Shown: positions 47,705-56,400 of the stretch, in pieces
How positions within the stretch are numbered: the first letter of the stretch is position 1
Layout of the letters: each line of letters starts with the position of its first letter
Source: Flavobacteriaceae bacterium
GTDB lineage: Bacteria; Bacteroidota; Bacteroidia; Flavobacteriales; Flavobacteriaceae
Direction of reading: 5' to 3'
Assembly (NCBI GenBank): GCA_024763245.1
Contig: JANTFW010000002.1
Span: 1-64,000, forward strand
Length of the DNA: 64,000 nucleotides
The notes under the pieces: model-generated
Seen by the model: only the letters and a program-made list of their open reading frames with translations
Told to the model about the DNA's origin: nothing
Database searches by the model: none
Translations under genes and position numbers: made by a program

Positions 47705-48921
47705 TGACCTATAATCAAACCATAAACTGGTTATTTGCACAACTGCCTATGTATCAAAGGCAGGGTAAAACCGCTTTTAAAAAAGATTTGACCAACAGTA
47801 TCGCCTTATCTGAATATCTCGATCATCCTGAAAAGAAATTTAAAAGTATTCACGTAGCCGGTACTAATGGTAAAGGGTCCACAAGTCATATGTTAGCTTC
47901 TATTTTACAAGAAGCCGGTTACAAGGTGGGGTTATATACATCGCCTCATCTAAAAGATTTTAGAGAACGCATAAAAATTAACGGTACTTGTATTCGGAAA
48001 AATTGTGTTATTAATTTTGTAAAAAAACATCAACTATTTTTAGAAAAACAAGGTCTTTCGTTTTTTGAAATGACAGTGGGTATGGCTTTTGACTATTTCG
48101 CCAAAAAAGAAGTTGACATTGCCATCATTGAAGTAGGATTAGGTGGACGCTTAGATTCTACAAACATCCTTAAACCGGAATTGAGTATTATTACCAACAT
48201 CGGTTATGATCACACCCAATTTTTAGGAAATACCTTAGCCGAAATAGCTATGGAAAAAGCGGGAATCATAAAAAAAAATACGCCTACTGTTATTGGGGAA
48301 ACCCTTCCGGAAACCCTTCCGGTATTTAGAAAAAACGCTGTTAAGCAGAACAGTAAATTAATTATTGCAGAAAACTATAACGGCATCCTTTATCCATCGG
48401 ATTTGAAAGGCAACTATCAAACACATAATATCAAGACTGTACTGACTAGTATAAATGTCCTTAAAAAACAGGGATGGAAAATTACAGCTAAACATAGCCA
48501 AAAAGGACTTATTAATGTGGTTAATAACACCGGATTATTCGGACGATGGCAGCTACTCGGGAGGACACCAAAAATTATTTGTGATACGGCACATAACAAA
48601 GAGGGACTACAATATACCCTTACCCAACTTCACGAGGAGCATTTTAATCGATTACATATAGTTCTAGGTGTGGTTAATGACAAAAATTTAGCTACTATTC
48701 TACCCTTATTCCCTAAAGAAGCGATTTATTACTTTTGTCAGGCAAAAGTTCCTAGAGCACTTGATGCTGCTTTATTACAAGAGAAGGCTTCGGAATTTCA
48801 ATTGACAGGAAAAACATATCCTTCTGTAAATGATGCGTTTAAGCAAGCAAAGCTGCACGCCCACCCATCCGATTTAATCTATGTAGGCGGAAGTACTTTT
48901 GTCGTAGCAGAAATTGTCTAA
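47704..48921 (+). CDS. folC: Folylpolyglutamate synthase / dihydrofolate synthase
   Basis: 405 residues of the Mur-ligase-like family: P-loop HVAGTNGKGSTSHMLASIL, the FEMTVGMAFDYFAKKEVDIAIIEVGLGGRLDSTN region and DTAHNKEG. Adds glutamate to (dihydro)folate. The ATG shares its A with the stop codon of the TonB-like gene (TAATG), so it should be translationally coupled, although the functions are unrelated. Confidence 0.94.
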   Translation: MTYNQTINWLFAQLPMYQRQGKTAFKKDLTNSIALSEYLDHPEKKFKSIHVAGTNGKGSTSHMLASILQEAGYKVGLYTSPHLKDFRERIKINGTCIRKNCVINFVKKHQLFLEKQGLSFFEMTVGMAFDYFAKKEVDIAIIEVGLGGRLDSTNILKPELSIITNIGYDHTQFLGNTLAEIAMEKAGIIKKNTPTVIGETLPETLPVFRKNAVKQNSKLIIAENYNGILYPSDLKGNYQTHNIKTVLTSINVLKKQGWKITAKHSQKGLINVVNNTGLFGRWQLLGRTPKIICDTAHNKEGLQYTLTQLHEEHFNRLHIVLGVVNDKNLATILPLFPKEAIYYFCQAKVPRALDAALLQEKASEFQLTGKTYPSVNDAFKQAKLHAHPSDLIYVGGSTFVVAEIV

Positions 48922-48939
48922 TATTTTTTAACTTTTTTC

Positions 48940-48970
48940 TTTGTCTTTACCAAAAATGATTCTATATTTG
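48940..48970 (+). promoter_or_regulatory. Promoter of the tRNA-Val genes
   Basis: TTTG (48940-48943), 19 bases, then TATATTTG (48963-48970): full Bacteroidetes consensus. tRNA begins 12 bases after the element. Confidence 0.88.
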
Positions 48971-48981
48971 CATCCGCTTTC

Positions 48982-49056
48982 GGGCAATTAGCTCAGTTGG
49001 TTCAGAGCACCTCGTTTACACCGAGGGGGTCGGGGGTTCGAATCCCTCATTGCCCA
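48982..49056 (+). tRNA. tRNA-Val (anticodon TAC)
   Basis: 75 nt; acceptor GGGCAAT/ATTGCCC, anticodon stem CCTCG/CGAGG with loop TTTACAC (anticodon TAC), T-arm GGGGGTTCGAATCCC. Discriminator A; CCA not encoded as such (CA follows). Confidence 0.96.
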
Positions 49057-49058
49057 CA

Positions 49059-49087
49059 GACCTCCCTTCAAAAAGGGAGGTTTTTTA
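49059..49087 (+). terminator. Terminator after tRNA-Val (TAC)
   Basis: Arms ACCTCCCTT and AAGGGAGGT with a 4-base loop and a run of T, 3 bases after the tRNA. Confidence 0.88.
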
Positions 49088-49104
49088 TTATCATTCTAAA
49101 AAAT

Positions 49105-49179
49105 GGGTAATTAACTCAGTTGGTTCAGAGTGTCACCTTGACAGGGTGGAAGTCACTGGTTCGAATCCAGTATTACCCA
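49105..49179 (+). tRNA. tRNA-Val (anticodon GAC)
   Basis: 75 nt; acceptor GGGTAAT/ATTACCC, anticodon stem TCACC/GGTGG (one T-G pair), loop TTGACAG (anticodon GAC), T-arm ACTGGTTCGAATCCAGT. Lies after the first tRNA's terminator, so it needs read-through or a weak own promoter; none was found. Confidence 0.95.
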
Positions 49180-49183
49180 CAAA

Positions 49184-49218
49184 AATCTCTTAGCTAATTA
49201 GTTAGGAGTTTTTTTTTA
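49184..49218 (+). terminator. Terminator after tRNA-Val (GAC)
   Basis: Stem CTCTTAGCT with AGTTAGGAG (two G-T pairs), loop AATT, then nine T residues. Confidence 0.8.
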
Positions 49219-49335
49219 TTAAATCAATACCTTGAGAAAGCGTACGAAGTAATACTTTAAGTCCGTTACCAAACCCTATACAAACAGAAAATAAAGGCAA
49301 TTATTTGCCCAACTTCTTCCTGCTTAAAAAAAGAT

Positions 49336-50595
49336 TTAAACTCTAACGGTAATAACCTCATTAATATTAGTAGAATATCTAGGCGACAATTTTTCTTGTT
49401 TCATTACCCATTGTCTGCCTAATGATTGTGCTCCCAATTTTACTTTATTACTTCCATAATTTCTATTTAACCTATCCATAACTTTCATTACCGGTAAATG
49501 CTTTGGGTTTTCTTCACTAAATAAAGAGAACTGCTTTTGATCTTGTGGGGTTAAATTCATAACAATTACCCCCGCTTTTTTATACTGATACCCTTCTTTA
49601 AATAATAGGCCTAATGCCTCTTGGGCATATTTTACAATAGCAAAGGCAGAATGGGTAGGATATGGGGTGTTTATAACAATATTCTGGGTATAATACGGTA
49701 AATCTTTTCGGTGTACATTGGTTTTTACAAAGACCATTATCGTATTACAATGCAACTTTTGGCGTCGTAATTTTTCGGAACAAGCTATGGCAAAGGTGGC
49801 TACGCGTTCCTTTACATCATCATAGTTTACCAAAGTTTTTGCAAAGGTCCTTGTAACGGCTATTGATTTTTTGGCCGTAGGATATTCTAATGCCAATACC
49901 GATTCCCCTTCTAACTCCTTTTTTAACCGCAAACCTATAACCGACATGTTTTTACGCACCCATTCATCTGATAATTGCGTAAACTGATAGGCATTAGTAA
50001 CACCTATGGCATGTAAACGCTTGGCGTGTTTCCTGCCAATACCCCAAACATCCTCAATAGGAAGCCATTTTAAGGCTTTTATTCGTTTTTCTTCATCATC
50101 AATACGGTAAATACCTTGTGTTCGCTTTTTAAATTTTTTGGCAATTTTATTGGCTACTTTGGCTAATGCCTTAGTAGGTGCAAAACCTATGCTTACCGGT
50201 ATTCCGGTACCCTTAAAAACAGTATGGCTTATCGTATTGCCTATAGTTTGTAAATCAAAATAGTCAAAACCCTTAAATTGCAAAAAGGCTTCATCAATAC
50301 TGTAGATCTCGATATCCGGCGTAAATTGAGATAGCAAACTCATCACTCGACTACTCATATCACCATACAGGGCATAATTAGACGAAAAAACATGAATATG
50401 TTGCTGTTCGAAGAGAGCTTTAAACTTAAATGCCGGCGCTCCCATAGGCACACCACAGGCCTTTGCTTCGTCCGATCGCGCAATAACACACCCGTCATTA
50501 TTAGATAGTACCACTATCGGTTTTCCAAGCAATGAAGGATCAAAAACCCGCTCACAAGAGGCATAAAAATTATTACAATCGACCAGTGCAAACAT
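49336..50595 (-). CDS. umuC: Y-family DNA polymerase UmuC (pol V catalytic subunit)
   Basis: 419 residues. Catalytic motifs [16 protein letters not shown] (metal Asp) and [10 protein letters not shown] (SxDE), a helix-hairpin-helix after [18 protein letters not shown] and the C-terminal little finger. Copies past DNA lesions. ATG at 50595 shares its A with the umuD stop (TGATG); a TTG just before is rejected. Second gene of umuDC. Confidence 0.94.
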   Translation of the reverse strand: MFALVDCNNFYASCERVFDPSLLGKPIVVLSNNDGCVIARSDEAKACGVPMGAPAFKFKALFEQQHIHVFSSNYALYGDMSSRVMSLLSQFTPDIEIYSIDEAFLQFKGFDYFDLQTIGNTISHTVFKGTGIPVSIGFAPTKALAKVANKIAKKFKKRTQGIYRIDDEEKRIKALKWLPIEDVWGIGRKHAKRLHAIGVTNAYQFTQLSDEWVRKNMSVIGLRLKKELEGESVLALEYPTAKKSIAVTRTFAKTLVNYDDVKERVATFAIACSEKLRRQKLHCNTIMVFVKTNVHRKDLPYYTQNIVINTPYPTHSAFAIVKYAQEALGLLFKEGYQYKKAGVIVMNLTPQDQKQFSLFSEENPKHLPVMKVMDRLNRNYGSNKVKLGAQSLGRQWVMKQEKLSPRYSTNINEVITVRV

Positions 50596-51044
50596 CAAAA
50601 ATATTTTATCACATTAATTACGATACCCCAGATTATAAACTCGTTATCTTTAGTTACTTTAATGGGTTTATATGCCTTATTTTCGGCTACTAACCAAACG
50701 ATATCCTTTTCCATTTTTATCCGCTTTACCGTAAACTCCCCATCAATAAAGCAAACGGCTATCTTATTATTTTCGGGCTGAAGGCTCTTATCTATTATTA
50801 GCAAATCACCATCGTGTATACCGGCATCAACCATCGAATTTCCTTTGACTCTACCATAAAAAGTAGTACTCGGGTTTTTTATCAAATAGGTATTCAAATC
50901 GATATTTGCATCCAAAAAATCATCGGCAGGAGAAGGGAAACCGGCACTAATGCCCTCTTCTACATAAGGCAATTCCAGTTTTGAATCCAGCCCTGCTTTA
51001 AAAAATTGTATGACCGATGTTTTTTTATAATGCGGTAACTTCAT
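50595..51044 (-). CDS. umuD: UmuD, self-cleaving pol V subunit
   Basis: 149 residues, S24/LexA-like peptidase. Cleavage site Ala34-Gly35 in [10 protein letters not shown] matches E. coli UmuD (CGFPSPAAD). Catalytic Ser70 (GNSMVDAG) and Lys107 (EFTVKRI) are 37 residues apart, as Ser60/Lys97 in E. coli. RecA-induced self-cleavage yields UmuD' that joins UmuC. Single-base overlap with umuC. There is no DNA-binding domain, so it is not LexA. Confidence 0.94.
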   Translation of the reverse strand: MKLPHYKKTSVIQFFKAGLDSKLELPYVEEGISAGFPSPADDFLDANIDLNTYLIKNPSTTFYGRVKGNSMVDAGIHDGDLLIIDKSLQPENNKIAVCFIDGEFTVKRIKMEKDIVWLVAENKAYKPIKVTKDNEFIIWGIVINVIKYF

Positions 51045-51048
51045 AGTA

Positions 51049-51056
51049 CAAAGGTA
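51049..51056 (-). promoter_or_regulatory. -7 element of umuDC
   Basis: Minus-strand TACCTTTG (51056-51049) ends four bases before the umuD ATG, implying a leaderless or near-leaderless mRNA. No -33 TTTG, as for an SOS-type controlled promoter. Confidence 0.45.
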
Positions 51057-51176
51057 TTGAAATTAGCAAGCATTTTTAAGGCTGAAACTTATTTTTTATC
51101 CACCAAAAACACATCCCATCTTGTAACAATGTAAACAGACAATCGTCTTATTGACATTCAGCAAAACAAAAGCATT

Positions 51177-52073
51177 TTGAAAAGCATTTTACAACTCAAC
51201 CATCTCCATAAAAAATACGGAACAATTCATGCGGTAAATGATTTATCCTTTACCATAAAAAAAGGAAATGTCTATGGCCTTTTAGGGCCAAATGGAAGTG
51301 GTAAATCGACCACTTTAGGAATTATTCTTAATGTAGTCAATGCCTCTTCGGGTACTTTTAACTGGTTTGACGGGACTACAAGTACACACGATGCACTAAA
51401 AAAAGTTGGAGCTATTATTGAACGCCCTAACTTCTACCCTTTTATGACAGCTGCTCAAAACTTAGAACTGGTCTGTAAAATAAAAGAAATTAGTACCAAT
51501 CAGATAGACGAAAAACTAAAAACCGTTCATTTACTGGATCGTAAAGATTCTAAATTCAAAACCTTTTCTTTGGGGATGAAACAACGGCTTGCCATTGCCT
51601 CTGCCCTACTCAATGACCCGGAAATACTAATTCTTGATGAACCCACCAATGGCTTAGACCCTCAAGGAATCCAAGAAATACGGCATATCATTACCAAAAT
51701 TGCAAGTCATGGAACTACTATTTTACTCGCCTCTCATCTATTAGACGAAGTAGAAAAAGTCTGCTCTCATGTAATTGTGCTTCAAAACGGAAAAAAATTA
51801 TACGAAGGACTAACACACGAAATGAGTCATTCTTATGGTGTTATAGAACTCAAGGCAAGCGATTTACATCTTTTAAAAAACAGTTTAGAGTCTTTTGATG
51901 GCATAGGGTCTATAAAAAGTGAAAACGGATTACTCGTGGCAAACTTAACCAAAGAAAGAACTTCGGAATCTATCAATAAACACCTCTTTGAAAAGGGAAT
52001 TATTGTTTCACATTTAGTAAAAAGAAAACCCAATCTAGAACAACAATTTTTAGATTTAACAAACAAAATTTAA
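51177..52073 (+). CDS. ABC transporter ATPase (BcrA/ABC-2 type)
   Basis: 298 residues. Walker A GPNGSGKST, signature SLGMKQRLAIASAL, Walker B ILILDEPTNGLD and H-loop LLASHLLDE. Followed 11 bases on by an ABC-2 permease, so it drives an exporter of the bacitracin-resistance-like type. The start is TTG at 51177 (MKSILQLNHLHKKYG); no in-frame ATG fits. Substrate unknown: drug, lipid or peptide are all possible. Confidence 0.9.
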   Translation: MKSILQLNHLHKKYGTIHAVNDLSFTIKKGNVYGLLGPNGSGKSTTLGIILNVVNASSGTFNWFDGTTSTHDALKKVGAIIERPNFYPFMTAAQNLELVCKIKEISTNQIDEKLKTVHLLDRKDSKFKTFSLGMKQRLAIASALLNDPEILILDEPTNGLDPQGIQEIRHIITKIASHGTTILLASHLLDEVEKVCSHVIVLQNGKKLYEGLTHEMSHSYGVIELKASDLHLLKNSLESFDGIGSIKSENGLLVANLTKERTSESINKHLFEKGIIVSHLVKRKPNLEQQFLDLTNKI

Positions 52074-52084
52074 TACAACTCATT

Positions 52085-52915
52085 ATGTTTCGACTTCTTC
52101 AAATAGAATTGTATAAGATAAAACACAACAAAGCCAGCAAAGTACTTATTACTATCTATTTTGGGTTATTATTAAGCATTGCGCTTTTGGTCAATGTAAA
52201 ATTTACTATCGGCGATTTTAATTTTAACTTGGCCGAGTCCGGAATTTTTAATTTTCCCTATATCTGGCATCTCTTTACTTATTTTGCTTCCGGTTTTAAA
52301 TTTTTCTTGCTTTTAGTCATTGTTTCTATGATGGCAAACGAATATAGCAATCGTACTTTAAAGCAAAATTTAATTGATGGTTTGAGTAAAAAAGAATTTA
52401 TGCTATCTAAATTTTACACAGTTATTTTATTGGCATTAATTTCAACTCTATTTGTTGGAGTTACCGCATTAATTTTGGGATTTATTTATTCCGATTTTAC
52501 AGAAATTAGTATTGTCTTTAGTGATTGGGACTATCTATTGGCCTATTTTATAAAATTAGTTGCTTTTTTCTCCTTCGGGTTGTTTTTAGGTGTACTGATT
52601 AAAAGATCTGCTTTTGCCGTGGGAGCAATGCTTGTATGGGCTGTAATTGAGGCAATAAGTACAGGCATCTTAAAATGGGCTTTTAAGATAGAGCACTACG
52701 AGCGTATTACACAATTTTTTCCGCTCAATGCTATGAGCAATCTCATCAAGGAGCCGATAACGCGTTTTAATGGTGTAAAATCAGTAGCGCAGCAATTGGG
52801 CGAAAAAATTGTCAAAGATTTTTCTGTACAAGGTCAAGATATCTTGATTGTCTTAGTATGGACCAGTATATTTATTTTGGGGAGCTATTACCTCTTAAAA
52901 AAAAGAGATTTATAA
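52085..52915 (+). CDS. ABC-2 type permease
   Basis: 276 residues with six membrane segments (first about 22-40, last about 252-270) and a cytoplasmic NEYSNRTLKQNLIDGLSKKEF loop typical of lantibiotic/bacitracin exporter permeases. Pairs with the ATPase upstream. The stop codon lies one base before the end of the convergent regulator gene, leaving no room for a separate terminator. Confidence 0.88.
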   Translation: MFRLLQIELYKIKHNKASKVLITIYFGLLLSIALLVNVKFTIGDFNFNLAESGIFNFPYIWHLFTYFASGFKFFLLLVIVSMMANEYSNRTLKQNLIDGLSKKEFMLSKFYTVILLALISTLFVGVTALILGFIYSDFTEISIVFSDWDYLLAYFIKLVAFFSFGLFLGVLIKRSAFAVGAMLVWAVIEAISTGILKWAFKIEHYERITQFFPLNAMSNLIKEPITRFNGVKSVAQQLGEKIVKDFSVQGQDILIVLVWTSIFILGSYYLLKKRDL

Positions 52916-53605
52916 CTAATGATAACCTTCTGATGCGTGTAATAATTCCTCCTTATCTAGTATTTTGATACGACGTCCTTTTACTTCCAAAATACCATCA
53001 GCTTTAAAAGAGGATAACAATCGTATGGCCGATTCTGTAGCAGTTCCTATGGTATTGGCAATCTCTTCACGAGTAAGACGCACATCAATATAGCCATCTG
53101 AATCCGTACCGAAAATACGATGAAGCTGTAGAACAATATCGGCGAGTCGTTCTTTTACTGATTTTTGTGCCATCATAGAGATCGAGGTGTTGGCTTCATT
53201 TAATTGATGGGAAATATTCTTCATCAATTGAAGTGAAAAAGTAGGATTTTCACCAATAGCATCTAAAATTTTACTTTTAGGAATAAAACACACCTGCATA
53301 TCTTCGAGTGCTGTAATTGTCAAACCGGAAGGCTCTTCACTTAATACCGAACGTTGCCCTAAAATATTTCCTTGACGTAAAAATTTTACAATTTGACTCT
53401 TTCCGTTGGTATTGAGCTTACTTAATTTACATTTTCCACTTCGCAAACAGTATATACCATTCATTATATGCCCCTCGGTAACAATGTTTTCTCCTTTTTT
53501 AACATTTAAAGTTGTTTTACTACGGGTAAAATTTTCTAATTCTTCGAAAATCAGGGTACCAAACTCATTATTATTCTTAATAAAACAATGTTCACAAGCG
53601 CCCAT
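52916..53605 (-). CDS. Crp/Fnr family transcription regulator, FNR-like
   Basis: 229 residues: cyclic-nucleotide-binding-like beta-roll (about 20-130), dimer helix (to about 165) and winged HTH (about 165-220). The recognition helix TATESAIRLLSSF keeps the Glu and Arg of the FNR type that contact TTGAT-type half sites. Cys4, Cys7 (CEHC) and Cys106 (ALEDMQVC) line up with three of the four FeS ligands of E. coli FNR (20, 23 and 122); the fourth is not evident at its place. Divergent from the cbb3 oxidase genes with an FNR-like box between, so oxygen-linked control of that cluster and of itself is inferred. Confidence 0.88.
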   Translation of the reverse strand: MGACEHCFIKNNNEFGTLIFEELENFTRSKTTLNVKKGENIVTEGHIMNGIYCLRSGKCKLSKLNTNGKSQIVKFLRQGNILGQRSVLSEEPSGLTITALEDMQVCFIPKSKILDAIGENPTFSLQLMKNISHQLNEANTSISMMAQKSVKERLADIVLQLHRIFGTDSDGYIDVRLTREEIANTIGTATESAIRLLSSFKADGILEVKGRRIKILDKEELLHASEGYH

Positions 53606-53639
53606 AGTGTTTAGTTTTTAGATTATTGTAAATTTGCCA

Positions 53640-53647
53640 CAAATATA
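53640..53647 (-). promoter_or_regulatory. -7 element of the fnr-like gene
   Basis: Minus-strand TATATTTG (53647-53640), 34 bases before the ATG; the FNR-like box at 53658-53671 lies right upstream of it. Confidence 0.55.
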
Positions 53648-53657
53648 AATCAAAAAA

Positions 53658-53671
53658 TTGATATTTATCAG
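53658..53671. promoter_or_regulatory. FNR-like box between fnr and ccoI
   Basis: TTGAT-ATTT-ATCAG, 9 of 10 defined positions of the FNR consensus TTGATnnnnATCAA. It could control both directions: about 30 bases upstream of the predicted fnr start and 35 before the ccoI ATG. Confidence 0.7.
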
Positions 53672-53705
53672 TTTTAGATTATCATTTTTTAATCCAACAG
53701 TATAA

Positions 53706-56111
53706 ATGAGTGATAACAAATGTTACCATTGTGGTTTAGATTGTGGCAAAAGCCCCGTGATATTTAATGACAAATGCTTTTGCTGTAATGGGTGTAAAAC
53801 CGTGTATGAAATATTAAATCAAAATGAACTAAGTTGTTATTATGATTTTGAACAAACGCCTGGAACTATTCCCAAAGAAATAAAAGGAAAATTTGATTAT
53901 TTAAACAATCCGGATATTGCGGAAAAACTTATGGAATTTTCGGATGGTACTACCGGTATAGTGGAGTTTTACATCCCATCTATACATTGTAGTGCTTGTA
54001 TTTGGGTTTTAGAAAATTTGGAGAAATTAAACCCGGCAATAGTTAATTCACTTGTAAATTTTCCCAATAAAACAGTTCGTATTAACTTTAAGGTTCAAGA
54101 AACTTCCCTTAAAGATATTGTAGAATTATTAACCTCTATAGCCTACGAACCTTATATCAGTTTGGAAGATTCCGAAAAGAGTGCCAAAAAAGTTGACAAA
54201 ACATTAATCTATCAGCTAGGAATTGCTGCCTTCGGATTTGGTAATATCATGCTACTTGCCTTTCCTGAATATTTCGAAACCGGAGATGATTTTTGGCTCA
54301 ATACGTTTAAGCCCTTATTTCGATGGATGATGCTTATTCTATCCATTCCTGTTGTGGTATATTCTGCTAAGGATTATTTTATTACCGCTTACAAAGGACT
54401 CCGAAAAAAAATATTAAGTGTAGATGTCCCTATTGCCATAGGAATTATTGTATTGTTTTTACAAAGCGCGTACGAAGTATTTTCAAATACAGGTGCCGGC
54501 TATTTTGACAGTTTAACCGGCTTGATATTTTTCTTGCTTGTCGGTAAATTTTTTCAACAACGTACCTATAATTTCCTATCCTTTGAGCGCGATTATAGGT
54601 CTTATTTTCCAATAGCGGTTACCAAAATATCCGATGGAAAAGAAACAAGTATACCGGTTCAAGATATTAAAATGGGGGATCGTTTATTAATTAGAAATGA
54701 AGAACTCATCCCTGTAGATGCTATTCTTATACGCGGTGATGCTTTATTAGATTACAGTTTTGTGACGGGAGAATCAGCCCCTGTGTATAAAGCCAATGGC
54801 GAAAAAGTATTTGCCGGAGGTAAACAAACCGGTAGTGCTATAGAAATTGATGTAATTAACGAAGTGTCCGAAAGCTATTTAACAGAATTATGGAGCAATG
54901 ATATATTTAATAAAGGACAAAAAGAAAGAGATATAAAATCCATGACCGATGCTATTAGTAAGTATTTTACCATTACAATTATCAGTATCGCTGCAATTGC
55001 GGGATTCTATTGGTTTTTTGTCGATGCAAAGATGGCGGTTAAGGTGATGACAGCCGTATTAATTATTGCTTGTCCTTGTGCTTTGGCACTTTCAGCTCCT
55101 TTTGCAATGGGAAATATGCTACGTATTTTCGGGTATCGAAAATTCTATTTAAAAAACGCTTCTGTTATTGAAAAGATCAATAAAATTGATCATATCATTT
55201 TTGACAAAACAGGTACAATCACTACCAGTAAAACCAGTGAATTACGCTATCAAGGCACCCCATTAACTAATCAAGAAAAAAGAGCTGTTAAAGCCTTGAT
55301 ACGTTCCTCCAGTCATCCGCTAAGTAGAGCACTTAACGACAGTATACAAGCAGAATCTTTACAAGAATCGGTAGCGAATTACAAAGAAATACCCGGCAAA
55401 GGCATTAGTGGTTCTGTAGCTACTTTTGACATACAAATTGGTTCCTCCTCTTTTGTAAATGCAGATACGGAACAGTCTTTTGGCACAAAAATCTTCATTA
55501 AAATTAATGGAAAACTAAAAGGTAATTACACCAGTAAAAATATATACAGAAAGGGCTTAGAAAATCTTTTTAAACAACTTTCTAAAAAATACAAATTGAG
55601 TATTGTTTCCGGTGATAATGAGGGAGAAAAAGCCTATTTAGAACGTGTATTACCCAAAGGAACCAACTTTTTATTCAATCAAAAACCCAAGGATAAACTG
55701 CTCTATATTAAAGAATTGCAAGATAAAAACCAACATGTTATGATGGTTGGAGACGGACTAAACGATGCAGGTGCATTGGCACAAAGTGATGTAGGTATCG
55801 CTATTTCAGAAAATGTAACTATTTTCTCTCCGGCTTGCGACGCAATTATGGAAGCAAAACTTTTTAACAAATTTCCAAAGTTTTTAACACTATCTCACCA
55901 AACTATCAGTATCATCAAATGGAGTTTTGCGCTTTCTTTTTTATATAACTTTATAGGAATGTATTTTGCTGTTACAGGGCAACTTACACCTCTTGTTGCC
56001 GCAATTTTAATGCCATTAAGTTCAATAAGTATTGTTGTTTTTGTTACCATTATGACCAATATTATTGCTTACAAAGCAAAAGAAAAAAAGGAACTTATAG
56101 ACGAAAACTGA
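53706..56111 (+). CDS. ccoI: Copper-type P-ATPase of cbb3 oxidase assembly (CcoI/FixI)
   Basis: 801 residues. A Cys-rich N domain (CYHCGLDCGKS…CFCCNGCKTVYE, the P-ATPase metal-binding domain of this group), an HMA domain with HCSACIW, the metal-transport motif CPCAL, VTGESAP, phosphorylation motif DKTGTIT, SSHPLS and GDGLNDAG. It exports Cu(I) across the inner membrane toward the oxidase active site. Start of the cco cluster, where a ccoI gene is normally beside ccoS and ccoN; 60 bases to ccoS. Confidence 0.93.
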   Translation: MSDNKCYHCGLDCGKSPVIFNDKCFCCNGCKTVYEILNQNELSCYYDFEQTPGTIPKEIKGKFDYLNNPDIAEKLMEFSDGTTGIVEFYIPSIHCSACIWVLENLEKLNPAIVNSLVNFPNKTVRINFKVQETSLKDIVELLTSIAYEPYISLEDSEKSAKKVDKTLIYQLGIAAFGFGNIMLLAFPEYFETGDDFWLNTFKPLFRWMMLILSIPVVVYSAKDYFITAYKGLRKKILSVDVPIAIGIIVLFLQSAYEVFSNTGAGYFDSLTGLIFFLLVGKFFQQRTYNFLSFERDYRSYFPIAVTKISDGKETSIPVQDIKMGDRLLIRNEELIPVDAILIRGDALLDYSFVTGESAPVYKANGEKVFAGGKQTGSAIEIDVINEVSESYLTELWSNDIFNKGQKERDIKSMTDAISKYFTITIISIAAIAGFYWFFVDAKMAVKVMTAVLIIACPCALALSAPFAMGNMLRIFGYRKFYLKNASVIEKINKIDHIIFDKTGTITTSKTSELRYQGTPLTNQEKRAVKALIRSSSHPLSRALNDSIQAESLQESVANYKEIPGKGISGSVATFDIQIGSSSFVNADTEQSFGTKIFIKINGKLKGNYTSKNIYRKGLENLFKQLSKKYKLSIVSGDNEGEKAYLERVLPKGTNFLFNQKPKDKLLYIKELQDKNQHVMMVGDGLNDAGALAQSDVGIAISENVTIFSPACDAIMEAKLFNKFPKFLTLSHQTISIIKWSFALSFLYNFIGMYFAVTGQLTPLVAAILMPLSSISIVVFVTIMTNIIAYKAKEKKELIDEN

Positions 56112-56121
56112 CTTTTATCAG
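56108..56121 (+). promoter_or_regulatory. FNR-like dyad upstream of ccoS
   Basis: CTGAC-TTTT-ATCAG, 7 of 10 FNR positions, sharing TTTATCAGT with the box at 53658. It overlaps the ccoI stop. Its centre is about 40-41 bases before the start predicted from the -7 element at 56143, the classical place for class II activation. Confidence 0.55.
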
Positions 56122-56142
56122 TACATTTTATTAAAATATCGT

Positions 56143-56150
56143 TAAATTTG
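56143..56150 (+). promoter_or_regulatory. -7 element of ccoS-ccoNO-ccoQ-ccoP
   Basis: TAAATTTG fits TAnnTTTG; no TTTG -33 box at standard spacing, consistent with a need for an activator. Confidence 0.55.
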
Positions 56151-56170
56151 CGCACAGAAGAGTTATTTTT

Positions 56171-56365
56171 ATGGAAGTGATTTATATAACTATGGGAGTT
56201 ACTGTGCTTCTAGCCGTTTTTTTTCTCTTGATTTTTTTTAAGAATATCAAGGTTGGGCAATACGAAGATACCTATACACCATCTGTCAGGATGTTGTTTG
56301 ATGACGAACTGGTGAAAGACACTTCTAAGGAAGACTCACAAGATAAAGATAAAACGCAAGAATAA
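56171..56365 (+). CDS. ccoS: cbb3 oxidase assembly protein CcoS
   Basis: 64 residues. One N-terminal membrane segment (about 4-25), then KNIKVGQYEDTYTPSVRMLFDDE, the signature of CcoS (the glutamine/Asp-rich FDDE motif). Needed for cofactor insertion into the cbb3 oxidase in other bacteria. 35 bases before ccoNO. Confidence 0.9.
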   Translation: MEVIYITMGVTVLLAVFFLLIFFKNIKVGQYEDTYTPSVRMLFDDELVKDTSKEDSQDKDKTQE

Positions 56366-56400
56366 TTAACCAAAATTAAATATTAATCAATTAATCAAGT

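Noticed and set aside
51137..51148. AGACAATCGTCT as a LexA box for umuDC
   Set aside because: Only the outer four bases pair and no established Bacteroidetes LexA motif matches; kept as a remark only.
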